Shown here: piece by piece, positions 1-5,455 of the stretch | Position numbering within the stretch: the stretch's first letter is position 1 | How the letters are laid out: each line of letters begins with the position of its first letter | Source: Acidobacteriaceae bacterium | Lineage (GTDB): Bacteria; Acidobacteriota; Terriglobia; Bryobacterales; Bryobacteraceae | DNA: 9,621 nucleotides | Assembly (NCBI GenBank): GCA_019239585.1 | Contig: JAFAZU010000606.1 | Span: 1-9,621 of the forward strand | Direction of reading: 5' to 3' | Position numbers and translations under genes: made by a program | The notes under the pieces: generated by a model | The model's input: only the letters and a program-made list of their open reading frames with translations | Databases searched by the model: none | What the model was told of the DNA's origin: nothing

Positions 1-278
1 GAACGGTAACCGCCGCCGCAGTAGAGTACCAGCTTTGTGTTCTTGTCCGGAAATGCCGTTTCGATGTCACGTTCGATGGTCCCTTTGCTCAGGTGAATGG
101 CGCCTGCCGCATGGGCAAGATTCCATTCATGGTCTTCACGAACGTCAACGAGCTGTCCGGCATCGCCGCGCTCGCGCATTCGTTTGTACTCGTTAATTTC
201 GATCTCTCGAATGCGCCCCTTCGCATCCTGAACAAGGGCCAGAAATCCTGGGCTGTGGTGTTTAACTGGTGTGCTCAT
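1..278 (-). CDS. Rhodanese-like domain protein (partial, C-terminus outside window)
   Basis: The gene reads from an ATG at 278 down to the window edge, giving 92 complete codons and no stop. Residues 42-92 show the rhodanese pattern: LVDVRE at 43-48, EWNLAHAAGAIHL at 51-63, and the active-site loop beginning at Cys87 (CGGGYR, 87-92). The cysteine would form the persulfide used in sulfur transfer. Single-domain rhodaneses are usually about 100-140 residues, so perhaps a quarter of the protein is missing. The N-terminal 30 residues before the domain are not recognised and show no signal peptide, so it is probably cytoplasmic. It starts 7 bp after the murA stop, with AAAGG as a likely ribosome binding site overlapping that stop, so it is the last visible gene of the murQ-murA unit. 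The sulfur acceptor cannot be told from sequence. I recognise the domain firmly, the role not at all. Confidence 0.88.
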   Translation of the reverse strand, partial: MSTPVKHHSPGFLALVQDAKGRIREIEINEYKRMRERGDAGQLVDVREDHEWNLAHAAGAIHLSKGTIERDIETAFPDKNTKLVLYCGGGYR

Positions 279-285
279 AGGACCT

Positions 286-1539
286 TTACTGAATTCGTTC
301 GATCTTCGCGCCGACGGAGGCCAGTTTGCCTTCAATCCGTTCATAGCCACGATCCATATGATAAACCCGATCGATGATGGTTTCACCATCGGCGACCAGA
401 GCAGCCAACACCAGTGACGCGCTCGCGCGCAGGTCCGAAGCAATCACTTGCGCCCCCATCAGCTTCTCTTCTCCCGCCACAATCGCCTGCCTGCCTTCAA
501 TGCGAATATTAGCTCCCATGCGCGCCAGCTCCAAGGCATGCATAAAACGGTTCTCAAAGATCGTCTCGGTTACAAAGCTAATGCCTTGGGCCGTTGCCAT
601 CCATGCCATGTATTGCGCCTGCAGGTCGGTCGCGAACCCCGGATACTCTTCCGTCGTCACATCGGTTGCTTTGGGCCGACGGCTGCAACGTACTCGCAAT
701 GCACCATCGATCTCCTCGACTTCCGCTCCGGCCTGTCTCATCTTGATCACCAACGCCCAGACATGCTCCGGCACACAGCCGTTGACAATCAGTTCACCCT
801 TTGAAATCGCTCCGGCTAACAAAAAGGTTCCGGCTTCAATCCGGTCCGGAATAACTGTATGATCCGCTCCGTGAAGGCGCTCCACTCCTGCTACTCGAAT
901 GGTGGAAGTTCCCGCGCCCTCGATCTGCGCGCCCATTTTAGTGAGCAGATTGGCTAGGTCCTGCACTTCCGGCTCGCGTGCCGCATTACTAATCACTGTC
1001 TCGCCACGCGCCAGCACTGCCGCCATAAGCACATCTTCTGTTCCTGTAACGGTAATGCGGTCGAAGTGGATTTCGCCGCCGCGCAATCCGTCCGGCGCTT
1101 GCGCTTCGACATACCCGTACGACTGTTCAATGCTAGCCCCTAGCTGCTCCAACGCCTGCACGTGCAGATTGATGGGCCGCGCACCGATAGCGCAGCCGCC
1201 GGGCATGGAAACTCGCGCCCGGCCTGTTCTGGCTACCAAGGGACCTAAAACCAGGCTGGAAGCCCGCATGGTCTTTACGACATCGTACGGAGCTTCCGGC
1301 TTTTCGAGCGACCTGGCATGCACTTCCACAGTTCCGCTTCCGTCCTGAATCGCTGCTCCCGTAAAGGCCAGCAGCTTTTCCATAGTGATAATATCTTTGA
1401 CCTGCGGAATACGACGCAGAGTCACCGGCTCATGCGTCAGCAGGCAAGCCGCCAAGGCAGGAAGCGCCGAATTTTTCGATCCGCTCACCTGCACTTCTCC
1501 ATTCAACGGCGTACCGCCGACAATCCTGAACTTATCCAT
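286..1539 (-). CDS. murA: UDP-N-acetylglucosamine 1-carboxyvinyltransferase MurA
   Basis: MurA transfers enolpyruvate from phosphoenolpyruvate to UDP-GlcNAc, the first committed cytoplasmic step of peptidoglycan synthesis. The 417 residues match the usual length of about 420. Key residues fall at the expected places: Lys22-Asn23 in the SGSKNS motif, Arg92, catalytic loop Cys116 in PGGCAIGARP, Arg121, and the general base Asp305 in GFATD. Cysteine rather than aspartate in the loop predicts the ordinary fosfomycin-sensitive form (known family behaviour, not tested here). The ATG at 1539 starts MDKFRIVGG, the canonical N-terminus. Its ribosome binding site is weak: only a distant GGA is seen. 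The gene starts 18 bp after the murQ stop and ends 7 bp before the rhodanese gene, so the three are probably cotranscribed. Identification is very secure. Confidence 0.98.
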   Translation of the reverse strand: MDKFRIVGGTPLNGEVQVSGSKNSALPALAACLLTHEPVTLRRIPQVKDIITMEKLLAFTGAAIQDGSGTVEVHARSLEKPEAPYDVVKTMRASSLVLGPLVARTGRARVSMPGGCAIGARPINLHVQALEQLGASIEQSYGYVEAQAPDGLRGGEIHFDRITVTGTEDVLMAAVLARGETVISNAAREPEVQDLANLLTKMGAQIEGAGTSTIRVAGVERLHGADHTVIPDRIEAGTFLLAGAISKGELIVNGCVPEHVWALVIKMRQAGAEVEEIDGALRVRCSRRPKATDVTTEEYPGFATDLQAQYMAWMATAQGISFVTETIFENRFMHALELARMGANIRIEGRQAIVAGEEKLMGAQVIASDLRASASLVLAALVADGETIIDRVYHMDRGYERIEGKLASVGAKIERIQ

Positions 1540-1557
1540 GTGTACTGTTATTCCGGA

Positions 1558-2445
1558 TTACTGACCGAGAGCCACGCGCAAGCGACCCTTAGCAGCCACC
1601 AATATCGCCTCGGCTTCCTCGGGTGATGCTTTTTGTTCATACATGATAACTGCTGTACGAACAGAGCCGGCTTTCGCCAGTAACCTCGATGCTTCATCAT
1701 AGGACACGCCTGTAATGGCAGAGATAATGCGGCGCGCCCGATCGGTCAGCTTATCATTGGTGGGCTGCACGTTTACCATCAAATTGCCGTAAACGTACCC
1801 CATGCGGATCATCACGCCTGTGCTCAACATGTTCAGCACCATCTTGGTGGCGGTTCCGGCTCGCATTCTGGTCGATCCTGTGATGACTTCCGGTCCGGGA
1901 ATGGGAGTAATGGCAATTTCCGCAGTTTGGGCCACCTCGGAGTTAGCTGTGCAACTCAAACCAATTGTCAATGCGCCTAAACCGCGTGCATATCGCAAGC
2001 CGCCGAGAACATAAGGCGTTCTGCCGCTCGCGGCAATCCCGACCAGGGCATCACCGGATCCAAATCCCCGTTCCTCCAAGTCGCGCTTACCCCTTTCGGG
2101 GTCATCTTCAGCTTTCTCGGCCGAGCGGCGTAAAGCCTCATCGCCGCCCGCAATCAAGCCTTGTACCATCTCAGGCGGCACATTAAAAGTGGGCGGGCAC
2201 TCCGAAGCATCCAGGACACCCAGCCGGCCTGACGTTCCAGCCCCGATATAAAATAAGCGCCCCCCTTTTTCGAGCCGCTCGGTAATTCCGTCCACGGCAG
2301 CCGCGATAATAGGAATCTCACGCCGGACTGCCCCTGCGATCTCCGCATCGGCAGCATTGATAATCTCCAGCATCTGCTCCGTTCGAAGCGCGTCAATGGC
2401 GGTGGAGGCAGGGTTCTGTGCTTCAGTAGTCAGGTCGTGCCGCAT
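1558..2445 (-). CDS. murQ: N-acetylmuramic acid 6-phosphate etherase MurQ
   Basis: MurQ cleaves the D-lactyl ether of MurNAc-6-phosphate to give GlcNAc-6-phosphate and D-lactate, a step of peptidoglycan recycling or MurNAc use in the cytoplasm. The protein is 295 residues from the ATG at 2445, close to the 298 of E. coli. It is one SIS domain: FYIGAGTSGRLGVLDASECPPTF at 65-87, GSTRMRAGT, and NLMVNVQPTNDKL. Glu82 and Glu113 keep the 31-residue spacing of the catalytic glutamates of E. coli MurQ (E83 and E114). A TTG at 2463 would add six residues. I prefer 2445 because AAGGGAAAG sits just upstream of that ATG, and the TTG lies in the tail of a hairpin. murA follows after 18 bp, so salvage and de novo wall synthesis share a transcript. 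No murP or anmK-like gene is visible in the window. Confidence 0.96.
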   Translation of the reverse strand: MRHDLTTEAQNPASTAIDALRTEQMLEIINAADAEIAGAVRREIPIIAAAVDGITERLEKGGRLFYIGAGTSGRLGVLDASECPPTFNVPPEMVQGLIAGGDEALRRSAEKAEDDPERGKRDLEERGFGSGDALVGIAASGRTPYVLGGLRYARGLGALTIGLSCTANSEVAQTAEIAITPIPGPEVITGSTRMRAGTATKMVLNMLSTGVMIRMGYVYGNLMVNVQPTNDKLTDRARRIISAITGVSYDEASRLLAKAGSVRTAVIMYEQKASPEEAEAILVAAKGRLRVALGQ

Positions 2446-2460
2446 GCTCTTTCCCTTATG

Positions 2461-2497
2461 CAAAAGGGCCGAAGAAGCACAAGACTTCTTCGGCCCT
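2461..2497 (-). terminator. Perfect 13-bp hairpin with short T tract, end of erpA / leader of murQ
   Basis: Arms 2465-2477 and 2485-2497 are perfect inverted repeats (AGGGCCGAAGAAG and its complement) around a 7-nt loop. Read on the minus strand, the stem is followed by TTTTGC, so it has the form of a modest intrinsic terminator 27 bp after the erpA stop. On the plus strand the stem is followed by AAAA-type sequence, so it is not a good terminator in that direction. The murQ ribosome binding site begins only a few bases past the T tract. The structure may therefore act as a leaky terminator, an attenuator, or a 5' stabilising hairpin on the murQ mRNA. Confidence 0.75.
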
Positions 2498-2505
2498 AAA
2501 AACTG

Positions 2506-2534
2506 ATTATAATTCGCGGAAGTTTACACGTTAA
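2506..2534 (-). promoter_or_regulatory. Candidate housekeeping promoter for murQ-murA
   Basis: On the minus strand, a perfect -10 hexamer TATAAT lies at 2511-2506. A 17-bp spacer separates it from TTAACG at 2534-2529, a four-of-six match to TTGACA. The -35 and most of the spacer overlap the last codons and stop of erpA. Transcription would start near 2499-2497, at the foot of the hairpin described at 2461-2497, so the message would begin with that hairpin and reach the murQ ATG about 50 nt later. The motif match is seen in the sequence; promoter activity is inferred. Confidence 0.55.
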
Positions 2535-2847
2535 ACGAACTGCCACAGCCGCACGTGGATTTCACTTGCGGATTGTTGAACTTAAAGCCGGAGCCTTCCA
2601 GCGTTTCCACATAGTCCACTTCGGCGCCATCCAGGTACAACATGCTGGCCTGGTCAATAAACACCTTCAGATCGCCAAAGTTATAGGTCTTATCCAGCAT
2701 GTTCGGCTGGTTTTCAAACGCCATCGAGTAGCTGAACCCGGAGCAACCGCCCCCCACCACGGCAATACGCAAGCCGGCCGGTTTCGGCTCCTGCATACCT
2801 AAAATCTCATTTACCTTGCTGATAGCGGTTTCGGTAAGCTGAATCAT
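2524..2847 (-). CDS. erpA: A-type iron-sulfur cluster carrier (ErpA/IscA/SufA family)
   Basis: Proteins of this family bind an Fe-S cluster and deliver it to apo-enzymes in the cytoplasm. The 107-residue protein has the three invariant cluster cysteines: Cys35 in GGGCSGFSY, and Cys99 and Cys101 in the C-terminal STCGCGSSF. The motif LEGSGFKFNNP (83-93) is also typical. The C-terminus and the block around VDYVETLEGS resemble ErpA more than IscA; the three paralogues are hard to separate by eye, so the symbol is the best guess rather than proven. The ATG at 2847 is preceded by GGAAGGAA about 8 nt upstream, a strong ribosome binding site. No isc or suf genes adjoin it. It is transcribed away from the ECF sigma gene at 2993, with which it shares the control region 2848-2992, and a hairpin terminator follows it. 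Confidence 0.93.
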   Translation of the reverse strand: MIQLTETAISKVNEILGMQEPKPAGLRIAVVGGGCSGFSYSMAFENQPNMLDKTYNFGDLKVFIDQASMLYLDGAEVDYVETLEGSGFKFNNPQVKSTCGCGSSFNV

Positions 2848-2904
2848 CCTTAGTTCCTTCCAAACACAAGCTTAAATCCTTAGTTTACAACGAAGGACCA
2901 CGGA

Positions 2905-2933
2905 TTTGATGTTAACGGAACGCTCAAAGTTCC
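2905..2933 (-). promoter_or_regulatory. Candidate ECF-type promoter toward erpA
   Basis: On the minus strand, GGAACTT at 2933-2927 matches the -35 element of E. coli sigma-E-class promoters. TCAAA at 2909-2905 stands in the -10 position after a 17-nt spacer, one base longer than the classical spacing. A start near 2899 would give erpA a leader of about 50 nt. The same GGAAC is one arm of an inverted repeat whose other arm faces the divergent sigma gene. The motif is visible; that an ECF sigma factor uses it is inferred. Confidence 0.4.
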
Positions 2934-2942
2934 AGTTTCACA
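2917..2942 (+). promoter_or_regulatory. Candidate weak ECF-type promoter toward the first sigma factor gene
   Basis: GGAAC at 2917-2921 on the plus strand is the mirror of the GGAAC serving the erpA side (inverted repeat GGAAC-N7-GTTCC, 2917-2933). A TCACA sequence at 2938-2942 stands 16 nt downstream of the GGAAC. The bases after GGAAC are GC rather than TT and the spacing is short, so the match is weaker than on the other strand. ECF sigma genes commonly drive their own transcription, which makes the position plausible. Start would be near 2950, about 43 nt before the GTG at 2993. Confidence 0.3.
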
Positions 2943-2992
2943 ACAATCCTTGGCACCAGCCCTGCTGCTCGGACGTCAAATTGTTGTAACGC

Positions 2993-3694
2993 GTGAAAAG
3001 AGGGGCACGTCCGTCGGCATATATGGGCGGATTAGGTGCAACTCTTCCCTTTCCGATTGTCTCTGGTGAGGCAACTCGAGCGAAAAGTAAATTGGATCAC
3101 CGAATCACCGAAGAGGCCGCGCTGGTCCGGCGGGTACAGGCACGGGACGAACTTGCCTTTCGCGAGATCGTAGAGCGCTACCAGGCCAAAGTTTTCTCCA
3201 TCATTTATGGCATTCTGCGCAACCGGAACGACGCCGAAGATATTGCGCAGCAGGTTTTCGCCAAAATCTATTTCTCTATTAAAAACTTCGACTTCCGCTC
3301 CTCACTTCTGACCTGGATCTACAAGATTACGGTTAACGAGTGCTATGACTACTTGCGTAAGAAAAGAGTCCGAAAATTGGTCTATGAAAGTGATTTCTCG
3401 GCCGATGATTCATTACGGATGGAAAACTCGGAACCGGCAACGGACCATGCGCCGCCCGTGGATCAGCAGCTTGCACAACACGACCTTATCTTTAAGCTTC
3501 TATCCAAAATCTCGGAAGAGGACCGTTCGCTGATTCTTCTCAAGGAGGTGGAAGGGCACTCTGTCGAAGAGTTATCTGAGATGACAGGATTAAATGAGAA
3601 CACTATTAAAGTGAAGTTGTTTCGTGCCCGCCAGAAATTAGTGAAAGCAGCTCAAAGACTGGAAAAGGCGCCTGTGGCTTCGTCCATCGCCTAA
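2993..3694 (+). CDS. ECF-family RNA polymerase sigma factor (first module)
   Basis: This is a group 4 (extracytoplasmic function) sigma-70 factor, which directs RNA polymerase to a stress regulon when released by its anti-sigma factor. Region 2 spans about residues 54-125, with DAEDIAQQVFAKIYF (80-94) for core binding and FRSSLLTWIYKITVNECYDYLRKKR (101-125) for -10 recognition. A variable acidic linker runs 130-160, and region 4 (about 163-218) ends in a helix-turn-helix, SVEELSEMTGLNENTIKVKLFRARQKL. The start is uncertain. GTG 2993 is the most upstream choice, two codons after an in-frame stop, but has no Shine-Dalgarno. ATG 3023 would give 223 residues, with AGAGGGG rather far upstream; TTG 3092 is also possible. 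The first 35-40 residues are not conserved sigma sequence. It is followed 90 bp later by its likely anti-sigma factor. Confidence 0.93.
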   Translation: MKRGARPSAYMGGLGATLPFPIVSGEATRAKSKLDHRITEEAALVRRVQARDELAFREIVERYQAKVFSIIYGILRNRNDAEDIAQQVFAKIYFSIKNFDFRSSLLTWIYKITVNECYDYLRKKRVRKLVYESDFSADDSLRMENSEPATDHAPPVDQQLAQHDLIFKLLSKISEEDRSLILLKEVEGHSVEELSEMTGLNENTIKVKLFRARQKLVKAAQRLEKAPVASSIA

Positions 3695-3740
3695 TTTCCG
3701 TCTTTTAGAGCTAATGTTTTCGTAGTAAAGTTTTAAGTAA

Positions 3741-3757
3741 GCGAACAACAGATTCGC
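3741..3757 (+). repeat. Short inverted repeat in the sigma/anti-sigma gap
   Basis: GCGAA at 3741-3745 pairs with TTCGC at 3753-3757 around a 7-nt loop. It has no T tract and is too short to call a terminator. The rest of the 90-bp gap (3695-3784) is AT-rich. It ends with GAGGGA, a good ribosome binding site for the anti-sigma gene. A small mRNA hairpin that tunes the sigma to anti-sigma ratio is possible, but chance is just as likely. Confidence 0.25.
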
Positions 3758-3784
3758 ATTTGGGTCAAGGCTTTTGAGGGAAAT

Positions 3785-4243
3785 ATGCACGAGCCGGTAC
3801 GGAATCAGTTAGAAGATCTACTTGCAAAAAAGAGTGGGGTTATAGGACAAGGCAAGTCGGGGCACCATTTGGCATCTTGTTCTGAATGTTTGTCTGAATT
3901 TAAATCCATGCAAGCTCAATCTGAGCTTTTTCAATCTCTGCGCGCGCCGGAGGAACTGGAGCCGTCTGTCGGCTTTTATGCGCGCGTACTGCAAACCATC
4001 GAAGATCGAGCAAAAATCTCTATTTGGGCCGGGTTTATCTATTCTCCTGTTCGCACGCGCCTGGCCTATATGTCTCTTTCCTTGGCTGTGGTACTAGGAG
4101 TCTATGTAGTAGCGCAGGAAACGAATGAAAGCAACTTGGAACACCAGAGAGCAACAGTTGAACGGGCCTATGTCGAATCTCCCGTGTTTGGCAGCCCGGC
4201 ACAACAAAGGGATGCGGTACTGGTAAACTTTGCTTCGCAGTAG
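3785..4243 (+). CDS. Membrane-anchored zinc-binding (ZAS) anti-sigma factor
   Basis: This is the likely inhibitor of the upstream ECF sigma factor. The N-terminal cytoplasmic part holds the ZAS motif His28-x3-Cys32-x2-Cys35. His2 stands 26 residues before His28, where ZAS proteins carry their fourth zinc ligand, giving an H-H-C-C set like that reported for ChrR of Rhodobacter. A single hydrophobic segment at about 92-110 (LAYMSLSLAVVLGVYVVAQ) follows basic residues R90 and R92, predicting N-in topology. About 40 residues then lie in the periplasm or exoplasm; they resemble nothing I know. The ATG at 3785 has GAGGGA 5 nt upstream. The next gene overlaps its end. A single-pass ZAS protein suggests release of the sigma by an outside signal, possibly by proteolysis. 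Family assignment is firm; the signal is unknown. Confidence 0.85.
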   Translation: MHEPVRNQLEDLLAKKSGVIGQGKSGHHLASCSECLSEFKSMQAQSELFQSLRAPEELEPSVGFYARVLQTIEDRAKISIWAGFIYSPVRTRLAYMSLSLAVVLGVYVVAQETNESNLEHQRATVERAYVESPVFGSPAQQRDAVLVNFASQ

Positions 4244-4640
4244 GAGTTCCCCAATCAGCAGTTCTGTCACATCACGGCGTCCGGTGCTGCAAAACGACGA
4301 GGCGAGCTGGTCAAACCCCAAGGTACTCGTCACCCTTCTTGTGATTTTTCTGTGCGGAGCGGCGTTTGGTTCAGTCCTGACACGCCGCTATATTCATCAA
4401 AGAATAGATAACAGACACCCCGTCGCGATCACCTTGCAGAATTTAAAGGCTGAACTGAACCTTACGCCCGAACAGGAAAAAATTATTACGAAGGAGCTGG
4501 ACGACTACGTCAAGTATTATCAGAACATTCAGGAAGAATGGCAGGACGTAGCGGCTGTTGGAAAAAGGCATATCTTCGACGTCCTCACCCCTGAACAGAA
4601 GAAGCGTTTCAACGAGATTTTTGACCAGCTTCCCCGTTAG
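4230..4640 (+). CDS. Membrane-anchored LTPEQ-repeat protein (Spy/CpxP/CnrX-like)
   Basis: The protein has up to 136 residues: an unremarkable N-terminus, one hydrophobic segment at about 31-49 (KVLVTLLVIFLCGAAFGSV), then a helical, charged exoplasmic domain. Two LTPEQ motifs frame that domain, LNLTPEQEKI at 76-85 and VLTPEQKKRF at 118-127. This is the pattern of the LTXXQ group (Spy, CpxP, ZraP, CnrX), envelope chaperones or metal sensors that work in the periplasm. No metal-binding His/Met/Cys cluster is obvious, so metal sensing is not supported directly. The start is unclear. TTG 4230 overlaps the anti-sigma gene by 14 bp and lies next to an in-frame stop; GTG 4284 would give 118 residues and still keep the membrane segment. 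Position as third gene of a sigma/anti-sigma unit suggests that it senses or modulates the signal. Confidence 0.72.
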   Translation: MLRSRSSPISSSVTSRRPVLQNDEASWSNPKVLVTLLVIFLCGAAFGSVLTRRYIHQRIDNRHPVAITLQNLKAELNLTPEQEKIITKELDDYVKYYQNIQEEWQDVAAVGKRHIFDVLTPEQKKRFNEIFDQLPR

Positions 4641-4642
4641 AG

Positions 4643-5389
4643 TTAACGCAGTCCACCAGTGGTATAAATGGTCTGTCCCGTTACCCAGCCAGCTTCATCT
4701 GACGCTAGAAAAGCGACCGTATTCGCAATGTCCTGCGGCTGCCCCACCCTGCCCAGCGGAGTTTGCGCCGCTAAACCACTGAAAAAGTCTTTAACCCCAG
4801 GCATCGCGCTTGTACCTTCCGTCTCGACTGGTCCCGGCAGTACGGAGTTGACTCGAATATTTCGTGATCCGAGTTCCGCTGCCAAGCTTCGTGTGATTGC
4901 GTCCACAGCCGCTTTGGTAGAGGCATAAACGGAGCCGTTCGGCGTCGGTGCGGTTGATACGACAGAGCTTAAGTTAATAATATTTCCGCCCCGCCCGTCA
5001 AACCGGTTCACAGCTTCCTGAGTAGTAAAAATCAGCCCCTTTACGTTCAGGTCGTACTGCCGATTAAAATGCTCTTCCGTAATACTGTTGAGCGGCAAAA
5101 ATTCATAGACGCCCGCATTATTGACGACAATATCAACACGCCCAAACTCCTGCTGGACCTTCTCAAAAAGCGGCTTAATTTCGCTGACTTTACTGAGATC
5201 CGCCTTTACCGCAACAGCTTTTCCGCCCTTCTCCTTAATGCGGTTTACAACCTGCTCGGCCTCCTTCGCGCTGCGAGCATAATTCACGACCACGGACGCG
5301 CCTTCCTCGGCAAACTTCTCCGCAATGGCCGCGCCTATGCCCTTTGATGCGCCGGTTACAACAGCAACTTTGTCCTTCAGTCTTTCCAT
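4643..5389 (-). CDS. Short-chain dehydrogenase/reductase (classical SDR, FabG-like)
   Basis: The 248-residue protein is a complete classical SDR, a cytoplasmic NAD(P)H-dependent oxidoreductase. It has the cofactor motif TGASKGIG at 12-19, NNAG at 90-93, the structural Asn115 in LNVKG, and the catalytic set Ser142, Tyr155 and Lys159 (YASTK). Tyr155 is 13 residues after Ser142, as in FabG. N36, Y37, A38 and R39 after the second strand suggest NADP(H) rather than NAD (inference). The C-terminus TGQTIYTTGG has TTGG where most relatives have DGG. It resembles 3-oxoacyl-ACP reductase and glucose 1-dehydrogenase equally, and the substrate cannot be assigned; a fabG role is unlikely since no fatty-acid genes are near. 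AAGGAGAC precedes the ATG. The ArsR-type gene is 66 bp upstream, with palindromes between. It ends 2 bp from the convergent LTPEQ gene. Confidence 0.9.
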   Translation of the reverse strand: MERLKDKVAVVTGASKGIGAAIAEKFAEEGASVVVNYARSAKEAEQVVNRIKEKGGKAVAVKADLSKVSEIKPLFEKVQQEFGRVDIVVNNAGVYEFLPLNSITEEHFNRQYDLNVKGLIFTTQEAVNRFDGRGGNIINLSSVVSTAPTPNGSVYASTKAAVDAITRSLAAELGSRNIRVNSVLPGPVETEGTSAMPGVKDFFSGLAAQTPLGRVGQPQDIANTVAFLASDEAGWVTGQTIYTTGGLR

Positions 5390-5403
5390 ATTGTCTCCTT
5401 GAA

Positions 5404-5443
5404 GGTTGCCTCACTTAGACAACCATCAATATGATGAGCATCA
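5404..5443 (-). promoter_or_regulatory. Cluster of palindromes upstream of the SDR gene (candidate operator)
   Basis: The 66-bp gap between the ArsR-type gene and the SDR gene holds two adjoining dyads. One has arms GGTTGCCT (5404-5411) and AGACAACC (5417-5424), seven of eight positions matching around a 5-nt centre. The other is an alternating array of CATCA (5424-5428), TGATG (5432-5436) and CATCA (5439-5443), so that each neighbouring pair forms an inverted repeat. ArsR-family repressors bind such short dyads. The site is just upstream of the SDR ribosome binding site, where a bound repressor would block transcription. Binding by the adjacent ArsR protein is inferred. Confidence 0.4.
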
Positions 5444-5455
5444 AAATGAGAAGAT

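Noticed and set aside
93..377. Plus-strand open frame across the rhodanese start and murA end
   Set aside because: It lies opposite two well-supported genes and its protein has no recognisable domain; a shadow frame.
374..1348. Plus-strand open frames opposite murA
   Set aside because: Ser/Ala/Arg-rich translations without domains, antisense to an intact conserved gene.
4094..4333. Minus-strand frame across the anti-sigma/LTPEQ junction
   Set aside because: No domain, and it would overlap two coherent genes; chance frame.
4636..4680. Bidirectional terminator between the convergent modules
   Set aside because: Only a trivial CCAC/GTGG dyad without a T tract is present, inside the SDR coding end.
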